A stretch of DNA of 64,000 bases. Origin: Parapedobacter deserti. GTDB taxonomy: Bacteria > Bacteroidota > Bacteroidia > Sphingobacteriales > Sphingobacteriaceae. The stretch spans positions 248,001-312,000 of the forward strand of contig NZ_JBHRTA010000008.1 in NCBI RefSeq assembly GCF_042646065.1, written 5' to 3'. Shown here in pieces: positions 42,896-51,869 of the stretch. How positions within the stretch are numbered: position 1 is the first letter of the stretch; each line of letters opens with the position of its first letter. A program made the translations under genes and the position numbers. The notes below the pieces were generated by a model. The model ran no database searches. It was not told the origin of the DNA and saw nothing but the letters and a program-made list of their open reading frames with translations.

Positions 42896-43261
42896 TGGAG
42901 TCGGAGGGATTCGAACCCTCGTCCAGACATGGTACAGTGTACGCTTTCTACATGCTTAGCTTCCGTTTCATTGTCGGGAAAGGGAAGGCCGGAAGCTCGC
43001 CTATACCGTTTTCCGTAGTTGCTGTTTCTCGCCAGCTTGTCGCAACGCCAAGCCAGCCAGTTTCCGTGAGTCGATGCCCCGGATGCTACGCTACGGAACC
43101 AAGCGCAAGCGGGACAAAAGCTGAACTAATTCTAAATTAGGCAGCTAAGGCGTAGTTATTTTCGCCATTTACAAATTTGAAAGTTGAGATTAAAGCGCCA
43201 GACTTCCAACGCGCTGCATGCTTACATAACCGTCTCCATCCTGTCAATTCCGGTCGACCCC
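42896..43261 (-). ncRNA. ssrA: tmRNA (transfer-messenger RNA)
   Basis: About 366 nt. The tRNA-like ends pair GGGGTCG (5', from 43261) with CGACTCC (3', to 42897), with discriminator A, and the T-arm is GAGGGTTCGAATCCCTC. The message part reads GGC GAA AAT AAC TAC GCC TTA GCT GCC TAA on the minus strand at 43166-43137, giving the tag (A)GENNYALAA. It rescues stalled ribosomes with SmpB. The 3' CCA is not encoded. Confidence 0.92.
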
Positions 43262-43314
43262 GTTATGAAATAGCCTACAAAAGTACGAATTTTTATCGAA
43301 ACTACCTAATAAAC

Positions 43315-44601
43315 TCAGCCCATCCGCACAGAAACTGCGTTCTTATGCGCCTGCAAACCTTCCAGTTCGGCCAACACTTCCACCGTTGGTCCAATGTTCC
43401 GCAAGCCTTCCGCAGTGATATGCTGGAACGTGATTTTTTTGACAAATGCATCAACCGACACACCAGAATAAGATCGTGCATAGCCGCTGGTTGGCAGGGT
43501 GTGGTTGGTTCCTGATGCATAGTCTCCTGCGCTTTCTGGAGTCAGGTGGCCGATAAATACGGACCCGGCATTGCTCACCTTGCGTACGAGGGGTTCCCAA
43601 GTATCCGTTTCGATGATCAGGTGTTCAGGTGCGTATCGATTGCTGAAGGCCATGGCCTCCTCAAGGTTCTCACACAGCAATGCATACGAATTGGCGATGG
43701 ATTTTGAGGCTACATCTGCTCTGGGCAACTGTGTTAGCTGTGCAGCCAAGGCTGTCTGCACCTCATCGACGAGGTGCTGGTCTGTACTGACCAGTATGGC
43801 TTGGCTGTCGGCTCCATGCTCCGCCTGAGCCAATAAATCGGCAGCCACATACGCCGGATTGGCCGTGCCATCTGCAATTACTAATACCTCCGAAGGGCCA
43901 GCAGGCATATCGATGCTCACATTAGTAAGACTCTGTGCCAAGCTCTTTGCTTTGGTTACGTATTGATTTCCAGGGCCGAATATCTTGTCAACCTTGGGGA
44001 TGGTGTCTGTGCCATACGCCATTGCCGCTATCGCTTGTGCGCCACCGGTCAGGTATATCGTTTCAATTTTCAGCAATTGCAGGCAATAAGCGATATAGCC
44101 GTTGATCCTGCCGTCGGCTTGCGGTGGCGAGCATATCACAATTTCACGGCAGCCGGCGATGCGCGCCGGGACGCCAAGCATCAGTAACGTGCTGGGCAGT
44201 ACTGCCGATCCGCCGGGAATATAAAGACCGACGCGTTCGATGGGTCGCGGCTCCCGCCAGCACGTGACGCCGGGCATTGTTTCCACGGTCCGTTCCTTGC
44301 GCAACTGGGTTTCATGGAAGCGGTGAATGTTGGCAAAAGCGATTTCAAGTGCCCGTTGCTGCTCCCTGCCTATGGTTGAAGCTAAGGCGGCGATGTCGCT
44401 GCTACCCAGCGCAAGGTCTGTTAATTGCACACCGTCAAATTTTTCAGCATACATGCGGAGCGCATTATCGCCATTGGTTCGTACCTCGTCCATGATCGCC
44501 ATGACTGATTGCTGTATGGATCTGGACGGGTCGGTATTCCGGGTAATGAGCCGTTGAATGTCGGACTCCTGCAGTGAACGATAGGTGTATGTCTTCAACA
44601 T
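43315..44601 (-). CDS. hisD: Histidinol dehydrogenase
   Basis: 428 residues. It catalyses the last two oxidations to histidine. Visible motifs are VGLYIPGGSAVLPSTLLMLG, FGPGNQYVTKAKSLAQ, IDMPAGPSEVLVIADGTANP, LLAQAEHGADSQAIL (zinc/substrate Gln and His), YAPEHLII and the C-terminal GTNHTLPTSGYARSYSGVSV. It is 7 bp after hisG. The rest of the his pathway does not follow; tmRNA comes next. Confidence 0.96.
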   Translation of the reverse strand: MLKTYTYRSLQESDIQRLITRNTDPSRSIQQSVMAIMDEVRTNGDNALRMYAEKFDGVQLTDLALGSSDIAALASTIGREQQRALEIAFANIHRFHETQLRKERTVETMPGVTCWREPRPIERVGLYIPGGSAVLPSTLLMLGVPARIAGCREIVICSPPQADGRINGYIAYCLQLLKIETIYLTGGAQAIAAMAYGTDTIPKVDKIFGPGNQYVTKAKSLAQSLTNVSIDMPAGPSEVLVIADGTANPAYVAADLLAQAEHGADSQAILVSTDQHLVDEVQTALAAQLTQLPRADVASKSIANSYALLCENLEEAMAFSNRYAPEHLIIETDTWEPLVRKVSNAGSVFIGHLTPESAGDYASGTNHTLPTSGYARSYSGVSVDAFVKKITFQHITAEGLRNIGPTVEVLAELEGLQAHKNAVSVRMG

Positions 44602-44608
44602 GGCTTCC

Positions 44609-45460
44609 TTACATGATAATCTTTTCCACAGGCATCACCACGATACCTTGCGCACCAGCCACTTTCAGTTTGTTAATTTTATCCCAAAAATCCTGTTCTG
44701 AAATAACAGTGTGTACCGCCACCCAGTTGTCCTCGGCCAACGGCACAATAGTAGGACTTTTGACCCCGGGAAGCAGAGAAATGATTTCATCCAGATTACT
44801 GCGCTGGACGTTCAATACCACATATTTCGTTTCCGCTGCCCGAAGCACGGATTGGATGCGTTGGATCAGCTCACGGACAATGGGGTTGCTGTCGATACCG
44901 TTTTTGCCGATCAGGATTGCTTCAGATGTCATTACATCTGCAAACGGCTTGAGTCCATTGCTTCGCAGGGTGCCACCTGTTGACACAATATCAAAGATGG
45001 CGTCGCTGAGTTCAAGGGCAGGGGATATCTCTACCGAGCCGGAAATCGTGCGGATGTCCGCTGTTATCCCGTTGCTGTCAAGAAATTTTTTCAAAATGGT
45101 AGGATAAGAGGTAGCCACGGCTTTTCCGTTGAGGTCAGCCAATGTCTTTGCCTCGCTGTGACTGGGAACGGCTATTTTCAAGCTGCATCTGCCGAATCCA
45201 AGCCGCTGTAGGTACCGAACGTCAGCTTCGGTTTCGGCAATCACATTTTCACCCACGATGCCTAAATCGGCAATACCGTCCTGCACGTACTCGGGGATGT
45301 CATCGTCACGCAAGAACAGTATTTCCAAGGGAAAATTGGAAACCGTGGTTATTAAAGAGCTTTTATAGTTTTCAAAGTTTAAGCCACAGTTTTTCAGCAG
45401 TTGCACCGATTTCTCGTTTAGTCTGCCGGATTTTTGAATGGCTATTTTGAGATTCTTCAT
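44609..45460 (-). CDS. hisG: ATP phosphoribosyltransferase, long form
   Basis: 283 residues: the HisG(L) type with its own C-terminal regulatory ACT-like domain (about 205-283), so no HisZ is needed. Motifs are KIAIQKSGRLNEKSVQLLKN, DIPEYVQDGIADLGIVGENV, and the PRPP-binding EISPALELSDAIFDIVSTGG followed by TLRSNGL. It catalyses the first step of histidine synthesis. It heads a hisG-hisD pair; no His-rich leader peptide is visible upstream. Confidence 0.95.
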   Translation of the reverse strand: MKNLKIAIQKSGRLNEKSVQLLKNCGLNFENYKSSLITTVSNFPLEILFLRDDDIPEYVQDGIADLGIVGENVIAETEADVRYLQRLGFGRCSLKIAVPSHSEAKTLADLNGKAVATSYPTILKKFLDSNGITADIRTISGSVEISPALELSDAIFDIVSTGGTLRSNGLKPFADVMTSEAILIGKNGIDSNPIVRELIQRIQSVLRAAETKYVVLNVQRSNLDEIISLLPGVKSPTIVPLAEDNWVAVHTVISEQDFWDKINKLKVAGAQGIVVMPVEKIIM

Positions 45461-45873
45461 CTATACACTGAAATTTAAAGTGAACAAAACCTGCACGGGT
45501 TGTTGATATTCTCTTTCGTGAACGGCAGCAATATACAGGCGTCAAAAGATTTTTAGTAACGTTATAAAAGTAGGAAAAACATCGGGTTACAAATTGCTTC
45601 ACGTAGAAACATACAGGTTACTTATCGCCACAGGGGCGATGGTAAAAATGTGCGCCGGAATGGATGATGGCAATCTGCATGTTCAATAGTTCATGATTTG
45701 GTTGGCAAACTTAGCTATAATCACTTTCATTTGCAAATCACCTTTGTTACAATTGTACACGCTGTATGTGGCTCACTCAAATTCTTTGCTGAAAAAGGTG
45801 CTTGCAGCTGAAAAAATCAAGGTGTTGATTGCGAACCCTTTGGCAGTTGTTGGATATTTTATGGAGTGATAAA
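45461..45873. other. Intergenic stretch between divergent hisG and the GH31 gene
   Basis: About 400 bp without a convincing ORF on either strand. I find no attenuator-like leader for hisG and no strong repeat. It is AT-richer than the flanking genes. Confidence 0.6.
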
Positions 45874-45903
45874 TTGTTTTAAACTCCTAAATGATGTACT
45901 TTG
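45874..45903 (+). promoter_or_regulatory. Candidate promoter of GH31-glgBAC
   Basis: TTG at 45874-45876 and TACTTTG at 45897-45903 (a -7 box one base short of TAnnTTTG) are 20 bp apart, 26 bp before the ATG at 45929. Confidence 0.45.
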
Positions 45904-45928
45904 GCTAAAAAATATGAGGTGATAATTT

Positions 45929-48388
45929 ATGGCGAAGGATTTAACTAAACAGCAAGAAACAGAGAAGACAGGTGCGGCACAGCTATTGGAGGAAGGGATA
46001 CACCATGTAAATAATCCGGTGTTAGACTTGCCGGAAATCGTCAAGAATTATCTAGGTCCGGTTTCCGGCTTTCACCAGGAAAATAACAACTTTTACTTTA
46101 CAGACGGAGGTGCAAGTGTCGAGATCAAAGTGGTAAGCGATGAAATCATACGCGTGCGGCTCGCCCCAAAAGGTCAGTTTCTTGACGACTTTTCCTATGC
46201 TGTGCCCCAGTCAGACCAGCATGTAGCGGTATATAATTTCGAAGAAGATCTGCAGGCTTATCGTGTGAAAACAAACACAGTTACCTGCGTGGTCAACAAA
46301 GCGGATTTCTTGGTGTCTTTCGAAGACAGGGAAGGCACTGCGTACAATAAGGACTATTCACCGATGCATTGGGAGGAAAACCCCGACTTCGGAGGATATT
46401 ATGTCTATTGCACGAAGGAAGCAAAGGCTACTGAAGCTTTTTACGGTTTGGGCGATAAGCCTACCCACCTCAACCTAAGGGGCAAGCGGTTCGTCAACTG
46501 GAACTCTGATACGTACTCGTTCCAATTCAATCAGGATCCACTGTATCGGAGCATACCGTTTTATATCGGGTTGCACGGAGGGGATGCATACGGTATTTTT
46601 TTTGACAACACATTCAAAACCTATTTCGACTTCGCTGCCGAAGCGTTTGACCAGACCAGTTTTTGGTCTGAAGGCGGCGAGCTCCAATATTACTACATCC
46701 ACGGCCCGCATATGATGGATGTTATAAAGCGTTACCACAGCCTCACAGGAACGCACTACCTGCCACCGTTATGGGCATTGGGCTTTCACCAGTGCCGGTG
46801 GAGCTACTATCCTGAAAGTAAGGTGAGGGACCTTGCGCGGAACTTCCGTGAGCGCCGCATCCCATGCGATGCCATTTACCTCGACATCGACTACATGGAC
46901 GGTTATCGTTGTTTCACTTGGAATAAGCGGTATTTTCCCGACCCGAAAAAGATGATTAAGGAGCTGGCGGACGACGGATTCCGAACCGTGGTCATTATCG
47001 ATCCGGGTATAAAAGTGGACGAAAATTATTGGGTATTCAAGGAAGGGAAGAAAAACCGCTATTTCTGCCGGAGGGGCGATGACTATTTTATGGAAGGGTA
47101 TGTGTGGCCGGGCCGATGCCAGTTCCCTGACTTTACCAATCAGGAAGTCCGGGAATGGTGGGGTGGCCTTTTCAAAGGGCTGGTCGAAGCCGGTGTAGCG
47201 GGCGTATGGAACGACATGAATGAACCAGCAGTATTCGGCCGGGGCACGTTTCCTAACGATGTACGCCATAATTTCGATGGCTATCGGGGCTCGCACCGGA
47301 AGGCGCACAACGTGTATGGTATGCAGATGGTACGCGCTACCTATGAAGGGTTGAAAAAACTCTATCAGAAAAAACGCCCGTTTACCATCACCCGCGCAGC
47401 CTACGCTGGCACGCAACGCTATGCATCGGTATGGACGGGCGATAATGTTGCCACATGGGAGCATCTCCGCCTCGGTGTTTTGCAGCTCCAGCGCCTCTCC
47501 ATGTCGGGCATGCCGTTTTGTGGTACGGACATCGGAGGCTTCAGCGGCGAGCCTGATGCTGAGCTTTTCACGCGGTGGATTCAGTTTGGGGTCTTCTCCC
47601 CATTTATGCGTGCGCATTCCGCCGGCGACACTGCCGAGCGCGAACCATGGAGCTTCGGGCCGGAATACGAAACGCTCAACCGTAAGTTCATCGAATTGCG
47701 CTATAAATTGCTGCCCTATATCTACTCCGTTTTTTGGGAACATACTAAATATGGGTTTCCGATCCTTCGCCCAGTCACGATCATTGAGCAGCACCTGGAA
47801 AGCAACGTCCAGCGGGAAGAGGAGTTTTGTTTTGGCGATAAGATTCTGGTATCACCAGTTTTGAACCCCGGACAACAACGTAAAACCGTTTACCTTCCAC
47901 ACGGCGCATGGTACTACTATTGGAGTGATGCTATATTTCAGGGTGGTGAGGAGCATGAGATAGAAACGCCGATGGATGAAATGCCCATCTTCATTAAAGC
48001 AGGTGCTGTGCTGCCGGAATATCCCGTAATGCAATATGTCCAAGAAAAGAAAATAGAATCGTTTAAATTATTGGTCTATTATAGTGACCAGGAAGTTAAT
48101 TCCTACCTCTATGAGGACCACGGAGATACGTTTGCATACGAACAGCACATTTACCTCGAAAAGAAATTCGTGGTGAAGGGCACGTTAAAGAGCTTGACCA
48201 TCGAGCAATATGAGGATGGGTTGTATTCAACCAAATATGACTCCTACGATTTGCACTTGGTTGCATTGCCGTTTGAGGTTGGGCAGGTGATGGTCGACGA
48301 TAAACCCATGGCTGCTGTGCTTGATGACGCGGGTAGATACCTGGTGAAGGTACCTAAGAACTTCCGGACTGTGTCCGTCACGGAATAA
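45929..48388 (+). CDS. Glycoside hydrolase family 31 (alpha-glucosidase type)
   Basis: 819 residues without a signal peptide, so it acts in the cytoplasm. An N-terminal beta-sandwich (about 40-270) is followed by the GH31 barrel. FHQCRWSYYPESKVRDLARN opens the barrel, the catalytic nucleophile Asp lies in GVWNDMNEPAVFG, and the acid/base Asp is probably in RAHSAGDTAEREPW. C-terminal beta-domains include KTVYLPHGAWYYYWSD. It likely trims alpha-glucosides such as maltose or glycogen-derived chains. It is first gene of an operon with glgB, glgA and glgC, linking it to glycogen turnover. Confidence 0.92.
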   Translation: MAKDLTKQQETEKTGAAQLLEEGIHHVNNPVLDLPEIVKNYLGPVSGFHQENNNFYFTDGGASVEIKVVSDEIIRVRLAPKGQFLDDFSYAVPQSDQHVAVYNFEEDLQAYRVKTNTVTCVVNKADFLVSFEDREGTAYNKDYSPMHWEENPDFGGYYVYCTKEAKATEAFYGLGDKPTHLNLRGKRFVNWNSDTYSFQFNQDPLYRSIPFYIGLHGGDAYGIFFDNTFKTYFDFAAEAFDQTSFWSEGGELQYYYIHGPHMMDVIKRYHSLTGTHYLPPLWALGFHQCRWSYYPESKVRDLARNFRERRIPCDAIYLDIDYMDGYRCFTWNKRYFPDPKKMIKELADDGFRTVVIIDPGIKVDENYWVFKEGKKNRYFCRRGDDYFMEGYVWPGRCQFPDFTNQEVREWWGGLFKGLVEAGVAGVWNDMNEPAVFGRGTFPNDVRHNFDGYRGSHRKAHNVYGMQMVRATYEGLKKLYQKKRPFTITRAAYAGTQRYASVWTGDNVATWEHLRLGVLQLQRLSMSGMPFCGTDIGGFSGEPDAELFTRWIQFGVFSPFMRAHSAGDTAEREPWSFGPEYETLNRKFIELRYKLLPYIYSVFWEHTKYGFPILRPVTIIEQHLESNVQREEEFCFGDKILVSPVLNPGQQRKTVYLPHGAWYYYWSDAIFQGGEEHEIETPMDEMPIFIKAGAVLPEYPVMQYVQEKKIESFKLLVYYSDQEVNSYLYEDHGDTFAYEQHIYLEKKFVVKGTLKSLTIEQYEDGLYSTKYDSYDLHLVALPFEVGQVMVDDKPMAAVLDDAGRYLVKVPKNFRTVSVTE

Positions 48389-48429
48389 GGGATACACCGG
48401 ACATGGCTAACCAATTATAACAAACAGTT

Positions 48430-50385
48430 ATGCAAAACGCGGTAGAAGGCTACTCATTGTTCACTGATTTTGATGTCAGACTTTTCCGTGCTGGCAAGCA
48501 CTATAAACTGTATGAAAAGTTCGGTTCGCACGCACTGTTGCGTAACGGCGTGGCGGGCACCTATTTTGCTGTGTGGGCCCCTAACGCAGAGTCGGTCTCA
48601 GTCGTGGGCAACTTTAACGGCTGGAACCCCTATCTGCACAAATTGCATGTCCGTTGGGACGGATCAGGAATTTGGGAAGGGTTTATACCTGCAATCGGTG
48701 TAGGCGAACTGTACAAATACCACATCCGGTCTTACCAAGGAGAGACGCTCGAAAAGAGCGATCCGTTCGCTTTGCAAAGCGAACTGCCTCCCAAAACGGC
48801 GTCGGTGATATCCACCACATGGTATGAGTGGGACGACGGAGATTGGATGAAAATACGCTACGAACGGAATGGGCTCAACCGGCCCATCTCGGTTTATGAG
48901 ATGCACTTGGGCTCATGGGTGCGTGACCCCAATGATCCCCAACGCCTGTTGGGATACCGGGAGATCGCCGATAAGCTGGTGCCCTATATCAAGGAAGCAG
49001 GGTTTACCCATGTCGAGCTGCTGCCTGTGATGGAACATCCTTATTATCCCTCATGGGGCTATCAGATAACGGGTTATTTCGCTGCGTCATCCCGTTACGG
49101 GTCTCCACAGGACTTGATGTACCTTGTCGAGCAACTGCACGTCAACGGTATCGGCGTTTTGCTGGACTGGGTGCCATCTCATTTCCCCGGCGATGGCCAT
49201 GGCCTCTACAGGTTTGACGGTACCCACCTTTATGAGCATCAGGATCCGCGACAGGGTTATCACCCTGATTGGAGTTCTTATATATTCAACTATGGACGTA
49301 ATGAGGTGCGGTCGTTCTTGATCAGTAACGCCATATTTTGGATAGAAAGATACCACATAGATGGCCTGCGCGTAGATGCTGTGGCTTCAATGCTTTATTT
49401 GGATTATTCGCGCAAGGAGGGTGAGTGGATACCAAATGAATATGGTGGTAGGGAAAACTTACAGGCCATCGGTTTCTTGAGGGAATTGAATGAAGCTGTT
49501 TACAGCCTCTTCCCGGAGGTACAGACCATCGCTGAGGAATCGACCTCCTGGCCAGGGGTGAGCCGTCCGACATACAGCGGTGGGCTCGGCTTCGGGATGA
49601 AATGGATGATGGGCTGGATGCATGACACGCTAGCATATTTTGCGCGCAACCCGTTGTACCGACAGCATCATCACGGTCAGGTTACGTTCAGTTTGCTCTA
49701 TGCCTTCCACGAAAACTTCATGTTGCCGATTTCGCATGATGAGGTAGTGCATGGTAAGGGGGCTATGGTTCAAAAGATGCCAGGCGACGAATGGCAGCGA
49801 TTTGCCAACCTAAGGACGTTGTACCTGTATATGTTTACGCATCCGGGCACCAAGCTACTGTTTATGGGCTGTGAGTTTGGACAGACTGCTGAATGGAATC
49901 ATAATCAGTCATTGGATTGGCACTTAATGCGGTATCAACCGCATAAGGGGATCTTTGAGCTCATCAAATCCCTGAATCACCTTTACCAAAATGAGCCGGC
50001 GCTTTACGAGCATAGCTTCAACCCTGAAGGCTTTGAATGGATAGAAGAGGGAGACGCTCAGCATTCGGTAATAGCTTATACACGGAGGGGAATCAAACGG
50101 GAGAACGACTTGCTCATTATCCTGAATCTCACCCCAGTTGTACGCTATTCTTACCGATGCGGCCTGCCTGCGCAGGGCGAATGGCAGGTGTTGGTCAATT
50201 CAGATGACCCCGACTACTATGGTAGCGGTATCGAACAGCCGGTGGTGCAAGCTGAACCCGTCCGCTGGATGAACAGGGACTGGTCAGCGAACCTTACATT
50301 ACCGCCCTTGGCCGGCCTTGTCCTCAAGCGTATTCCGGAAAAAAAGAAGAAGCGGGGAGGTGGTGCGAAAAAGCACGCGATGTAA
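48430..50385 (+). CDS. glgB: 1,4-alpha-glucan branching enzyme
   Basis: 651 residues. A CBM48 domain (about 35-120, AVWAPNAESVSVVGNFNGWN) precedes the GH13 barrel. Conserved regions are LLDWVPSHFPGD, GLRVDAVASMLYLDYSR with the nucleophile Asp, TIAEESTSWPGVSRP with the acid/base Glu, and LPISHDEVVHGKGAM. The C-terminal beta-domain ends in a lysine-rich tail. It introduces alpha-1,6 branches into glycogen. The N1 extension of E. coli GlgB is absent, as usual for the shorter class. It starts 42 bp after the GH31 gene. Confidence 0.95.
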   Translation: MQNAVEGYSLFTDFDVRLFRAGKHYKLYEKFGSHALLRNGVAGTYFAVWAPNAESVSVVGNFNGWNPYLHKLHVRWDGSGIWEGFIPAIGVGELYKYHIRSYQGETLEKSDPFALQSELPPKTASVISTTWYEWDDGDWMKIRYERNGLNRPISVYEMHLGSWVRDPNDPQRLLGYREIADKLVPYIKEAGFTHVELLPVMEHPYYPSWGYQITGYFAASSRYGSPQDLMYLVEQLHVNGIGVLLDWVPSHFPGDGHGLYRFDGTHLYEHQDPRQGYHPDWSSYIFNYGRNEVRSFLISNAIFWIERYHIDGLRVDAVASMLYLDYSRKEGEWIPNEYGGRENLQAIGFLRELNEAVYSLFPEVQTIAEESTSWPGVSRPTYSGGLGFGMKWMMGWMHDTLAYFARNPLYRQHHHGQVTFSLLYAFHENFMLPISHDEVVHGKGAMVQKMPGDEWQRFANLRTLYLYMFTHPGTKLLFMGCEFGQTAEWNHNQSLDWHLMRYQPHKGIFELIKSLNHLYQNEPALYEHSFNPEGFEWIEEGDAQHSVIAYTRRGIKRENDLLIILNLTPVVRYSYRCGLPAQGEWQVLVNSDDPDYYGSGIEQPVVQAEPVRWMNRDWSANLTLPPLAGLVLKRIPEKKKKRGGGAKKHAM

Positions 50386-50414
50386 AAATAGTGAATCGAG
50401 ATAACGATCATTTT

Positions 50415-51866
50415 ATGGCTGACGAAAGGAAAACAGGTACGACTAAGCATATCATTCACCTCAGTGCGGAGTGTTATCCCGTGGCTAAAGTGGGTGGTCT
50501 TGGTGACGTCGTTGGGGCGCTACCAAAATACTTGCAGCAGGCGGGACTGCAGACCTGGGTGGTTATGCCCTGGTACAACAAGCCTTTTGTGCGCATGCAT
50601 GAGTTCGAGGTTGTCTACACGGGGAGCTTTCATCAGGGCTCAAGACCGCTGGAGATACAGGTATTTAGGGAAAAGCATGATGTGCTTGGTTTCGAATTAT
50701 ATCTTGTTAAAATACCAGGGCTCCTGGACCGGGACGAACCCTATGGGTATATGGATGAGAGCGAGCAGTTTATGGCTTTTCAGCATGGTTTCCTGCATTG
50801 GGTTACCCAGATGGGTATCACACCGGACGTTGTGCATTGTCACGATCATCACACTGGTCTTGTCCCGTTTTTGATGTACCATACCGATCGCTTCGTCCAG
50901 TTGCGACAGGTGCCTACCGTAGGCACCGTGCACAACGGGCAGTATCAGGGGTGGATGGATTGGAACAACGCTATTCTGTTACCACCTTTCGATACATGGA
51001 AGTGGGGATTACTCGACTGGGACAAAGTGATCAATCCCCTGGCTGCTTTGATTAAGTGCTGTACAGTATTTACTACCGTGTCCAAGGGGTACCTCGGCGA
51101 ATTGATGGAGCAAGCCAACGGGTTGGAGCGGTTGTTTGCAATGGAGCGCGCCAAAGGTATCGGGATTGTCAATGGCATCGATACGGCGGTATGGGACCCT
51201 AGCAGCGATCCGATGCTTAATCAGCATTATCGCATATCCAATGTGCAATCCGGCAAGCGTAAAAATAAGGCACTTTTGTGTGAAGCGTATGGATTGGATC
51301 CGAGTAAACCGCTGCTTGCATATATTGGTCGGTTTGCAGGTGAGAAAGGTGCAGATCTTTTACCTGAAATCATCGAAAACATATCGACTAGTAATGGTGT
51401 TGACCTTAATATTATGATTTTGGGATCCGGAGACCCACAGGTACAGTCGGCGGTGGCTTATTTAGCAGAAAAATACCGGGGGCGGATCTTTGCTTATATC
51501 GGTTATCAAGAAGAACTGTCGCACAGGATATACGCCGCGGCGGATTTCCTAATTATGCCCTCACGGGTCGAACCGTGTGGCCTTAATCAACTGTATTCCA
51601 TGCGGTATGGCACAGTTCCCATCGTTCGGAGTACCGGTGGGCTTAAAGATACGGTACGTGATATCGATGAGGACGATGGATACGGAATTACCTTTCAGCA
51701 AGCTGATGCGGCGGATGCCGTGCTGGCTATACACAGGGCATTGGAACTATATAACGACGGACAGCGCATGCAACGGATAAGAAACCAACTGATGAAACTT
51801 GATTTTTCGTGGACTAAATCAGCAACAGAATATGTAACAATGTACCATAATATAGCCAAAAAATAG
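50415..51866 (+). CDS. glgA: Glycogen synthase (GT5)
   Basis: 483 residues from the ATG at 50415; a GTG at 50391 would add eight residues, closer to glgB. It elongates glycogen from ADP-glucose. Motifs are HLSAECYPVAKVGGLGDVVG (KxGGL substrate loop), DVVHCHDHHTGLVPFLMY, FTTVSKGYLGEL, YIGRFAGEKGADLLPEI and VEPCGLNQLYSMRYGTVPIV with the second GGL-type motif STGGLKDTV. It ends 3 bp before glgC. Confidence 0.94.
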   Translation: MADERKTGTTKHIIHLSAECYPVAKVGGLGDVVGALPKYLQQAGLQTWVVMPWYNKPFVRMHEFEVVYTGSFHQGSRPLEIQVFREKHDVLGFELYLVKIPGLLDRDEPYGYMDESEQFMAFQHGFLHWVTQMGITPDVVHCHDHHTGLVPFLMYHTDRFVQLRQVPTVGTVHNGQYQGWMDWNNAILLPPFDTWKWGLLDWDKVINPLAALIKCCTVFTTVSKGYLGELMEQANGLERLFAMERAKGIGIVNGIDTAVWDPSSDPMLNQHYRISNVQSGKRKNKALLCEAYGLDPSKPLLAYIGRFAGEKGADLLPEIIENISTSNGVDLNIMILGSGDPQVQSAVAYLAEKYRGRIFAYIGYQEELSHRIYAAADFLIMPSRVEPCGLNQLYSMRYGTVPIVRSTGGLKDTVRDIDEDDGYGITFQQADAADAVLAIHRALELYNDGQRMQRIRNQLMKLDFSWTKSATEYVTMYHNIAKK

Positions 51867-51869
51867 ATT

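Noticed and set aside
46769..47794. 341-codon open frame antisense to the GH31 gene
   Set aside because: It is a shadow of a strongly conserved GH31 catalytic region; it has no family-like motifs and no promoter.
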